Positions 60,233 through 64,000 of a stretch of DNA of 64,000 nucleotides are shown in pieces. A model generated the notes under the pieces. The model was not told where the DNA came from. It saw nothing but the letters and a program-made list of their open reading frames with translations, and did not search any database. How positions within the stretch are numbered: the stretch's first letter is position 1; every line of letters begins with the position of its first letter. The position numbers and the translations under genes were made by a program. This stretch comes from Eledone cirrhosa (Eukaryota; Mollusca; Cephalopoda; Octopoda; Eledonidae), in contig OZ024743.1 in NCBI GenBank assembly GCA_964016885.1, positions 14,771,709-14,835,708 of the forward strand. Direction: 5' to 3'.

Positions 60233-60650
60233 AAGAAAGTGTGGTCTGGAACCAGGTGGAGCATAACGTAACAGTGTACTCGATAATTACAGTAGTAGAG
60301 TGGTTAATACTACTGGGCTAGTTCGCATCTAGTTGTTGAAACGACCGGATCTCAGACATCGGGGTCCTGATATTTTCCTATATATATATGTATATATATA
60401 TATATACATATATATGGCTGCTGCCAAAAGCTTCGTTGGTGCTGTACTAAAATGTATATATATATATATATATATTTGCATTGTTTTTCGAAATATGTAC
60501 TTCTGCGTTCACAGATTGATTCCTTTAGTTTCAGAAGATCCCGTTAAGGGTGAAAGCACCGATTCTTTGCTTAAACTTTAATCTGTTATTTTAATATATA
60601 TATATATATATATATATAAATATATATATATATATGCATATACATATATA
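60228..60650. repeat. PLE-tail-like fragments between (TA)n tracts
   Basis: 60228-60300 repeats 42628-42700. 60330-60360 has GTTGAAACGACCGG. 60526-60595 repeats 27463-27530 (CAGAAGATCCCGTTAAGGGT then GAAAGC, an AGAAGA-hairpin-GAAA motif). These look like terminal parts of Penelope-like elements joined at TA repeats. Confidence 0.6.
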
Positions 60651-60826
60651 TAGCGTAACCCAAAAGTCACGAGACCATTTTAAAACAATAGATAACATGA
60701 ATTGAAATCTTACTATTAAAATGATATCTGTATTTTTCTCATACTCCCTTTACATATATTGACATAGATACATATGCGTGTGTATAAATAATTATGTATG
60801 CATACACACACACACACACGCACACG

Positions 60827-60881
<55 letters not shown>

Positions 60882-61183
60882 CCACACATTCTGAGTTCAT
60901 AATTCTTTGAATTCCAGTTTGTTATTTATTATCGCGTTTTTTAACAAGAGTAATTTGGGTCGTAAAATAACATGTAGAAACAAAGACATGAATAGTCGAC
61001 TGACAAATATGCAGAAAATAGTGCGTGGGGCCTTAGTTAAAGGTGAATAAAATATAGAAAAGAGAGAGATAAAATAAAATAATACAGAAATGAATAACAT
61101 GCAGACACTAAGGCGTAGAATACGTAAGAATGTGGAATAGAGAAGATAGACCGGTTGGTATGATGTATATTATATAATAGTTT

Positions 61184-61230
<47 letters not shown>

Positions 61231-62250
61231 ATTTATCGATTCATAGAATGTTAAAATTAATTGTTCCATGAAGTGAAACACTTTTTGCCCTCCATTAAAT
61301 AAATCGATGACATATAATTGAGGCTTTACAGTTGCTGGTAATCATGCAGGTGGAGTAATTTCATTTGTAATATTGCCATCTATATAAAATCTAGAACTGC
61401 ATTTAAACTACGGTAAACAAAACAACCGAGACAGCATTGAAATGATTTTCTTTTATCTTGGTAATTTCCATACGTTTGGTTTCTTCTATTACCTTATACC
61501 GCAACTATAACATCACCACTCGGAAATGGGATGACATTCCAGTTATGTCGATACTGATATTGTTCGTCAGAGTAAATAATATATCACACACAATATTTTT
61601 CTGTGATAAACGTTTTCAGATGCAATTCTTTCTGTAAGTATCACATTTAACCAATGAAAAACTCGTCAGATGTGGTTAAGAAAAAATGTTTCATGACAGG
61701 AGATGATACTCAGCCCTGATTATACTTTGATGGATTAGTAGTATCTACTCGATAAACTAATAAAATGTTGCTTAATTAATCATAAGCCACTTCAGTCTAT
61801 ATCTATAATTTTCAAATTTCGTACAGATGTTTGACTACAGAAACTGGGAGGTGGAAAAATTTTACCAATAGATATGATTTATTCAAATATTCCTTCATTT
61901 GCAATCCATATTAGAAATTATTTGCTGTAAATAATGTACGGCTATTGAAGTATCAATGTACATGAGCGAAATGTTTAAAATTTAATGTTTAATTCAAGTC
62001 TGGAACATTATCGTGTTTTCTAAATATATCTATATAGTTATAAACTTATGTAATTTTGAAAATGTTTTCGAACGATGGGCTTTGTCACTCAATGTTATTT
62101 ATTTATATTCTCTTTTTTTTGCAATCTCAAATGTTTCAACAATTTGAAAGGAGAATGTATCCAAAACATATACATAAATTAGTTCCACATCACCCCGCCC
62201 CACTCCAGCCCTACATAATTTAACGTATATAAATATGTATGGATACACGT
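60651..62250. other. Anonymous AT-rich DNA
   Basis: A possible mariner-like terminus (GTAACCCAAAAGTCACGAGA after TA repeats, 60654) has no partner. (CA)n at 60805-60880, (TA)n at 61187-61223. No gene. Confidence 0.5.
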
Positions 62251-62287
62251 AAATATGTATGTGTAGCTATGTATCTATATCTCTATT

Positions 62288-63400
<1,113 letters not shown>

Positions 63401-63559
63401 TGGTTTTGGAAGATAGAACAGTGGATTTACTTCTACAACAAGTTTTCGTTCACAGGTTGTGAATCTTTCAGTAAACACCGCTAGTAGTCACGTGGTTTTC
63501 CCGAAGGGGGTGGGGGATAACCCCCGGTTTTGGCGGTCAACATTCAAAATTTGAACAAA

Positions 63560-64000
63560 GGAATAAATTGCTTTCCACTAAACGAATAAAGCTCTCAACA
63601 AACATAAACAATTAACCAATCAACACACTAGTAAAGATAGAATACATTAACCAATACACAGTCACCCAATCACGAACACACTTCAAACAAAACACTATAC
63701 ACACACGCAAACGCATGCGCAAAGAAGACAAAATAAAATAAACAAATAAATAAATATATAAACAGACTAAATAAAGATGGCGTAGAAAATACAATGCAAC
63801 AGGAGGAAACAATAGCACCACTGATGTCGTTGCAGATGTGCAACGAAAGAACTTTGATAAACTATATATATGTGTTTGTGTCTATATTGTATCTGTATTA
63901 GTTTTGACCTTTGGTCAGTCAATGGCAACATTGAGGACCGAATAAATTAGATTACCGATATAAAAGACACAGAAGCGAAAAGCGAAAACCAACCAAACAG
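63560..64000 (+). mobile_element. PLE3-type element tail, continuing past the window
   Basis: It shares layout with 52440-52800: A-rich sequence with CACACGCAAACGCATGCGCA, AAGATGGCGTAG, the hammerhead-like motif at 63831-63858 and ATGGCAACATTGAGGACC. No coding part is seen upstream. Confidence 0.5.
63831..63858 (+). other. Hammerhead-like motif, second copy
   Basis: CTGATGTC, stem GTTGCA/TGCAAC, GAAAGAACTTTGA. Same frame of motifs as 52640-52678, with compensating changes in the stem. Confidence 0.5.

Noticed and set aside
60036..60233. Tyr/Ile repeat frames (also near 47074, 48506, 51520, 63000)
   Set aside because: They are translations of (TA)n microsatellite on either strand.
60654..60690. 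Mariner transposon end
   Set aside because: Similarity to a mariner terminus is short and no second inverted end or transposase is visible.

Overview
The window looks like a piece of a cephalopod (probably octopus) nuclear genome. It is AT-rich, full of (TA)n, (CA)n, (CT)n and (TAA)n microsatellites, carries no recognisable host exon, and holds nine copies of a roughly 180-210 bp tRNA-derived SINE whose sequence I recognise as the abundant octopus type. Almost everything that codes is retrotransposon.

1-26.05 kb is a nest of retrotransposons packed into (TAA)n microsatellite. Two unrelated LINE types alternate. Four copies (A, B, C, D) and one 60-bp tail belong to an R4/Dong-like LINE with a restriction-like endonuclease, all sense on the + strand. 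Three long elements (E1, E2, E3; 4.8-5.9 kb) belong to a two-ORF LINE with an AP-type endonuclease and a Tx1/L1-like reverse transcriptase, all sense on the - strand. Each E element has AAT repeats directly at both ends. The R4 copies end in AAT repeats and the truncated ones start in them. Four SINEs sit in or between them. Copy B keeps a 681-codon open frame; the rest are broken.

26-33 kb is microsatellite-rich DNA with two SINEs and a non-autonomous Helitron of about 900 bp. 33-38.65 kb holds an old, scattered + strand copy of the E family (E4), interrupted by AT-rich sequence and a SINE. 38.9-49.3 kb is mostly anonymous AT-rich DNA with SSRs, SINEs, a worn RTE-like LINE end and several inverted repeats next to (TA)n.

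49.3-64 kb is dominated by Penelope-like elements (PLEs): a + strand GIY-YIG fragment (PLE3), a very C-rich - strand RT-GIY-YIG element (PLE1) and an AT-rich - strand element flanked by inverted repeats (PLE2), plus tail fragments. Several tails carry a CTGANGA-like motif, a hairpin and GAAA, as in the hammerhead ribozymes known from PLEs. A 675-bp tandem repeat lies beside them. None of the elements forms an operon. The relations that matter are nesting, shared target sequence and possible sharing of 3' ends between SINE and LINE.
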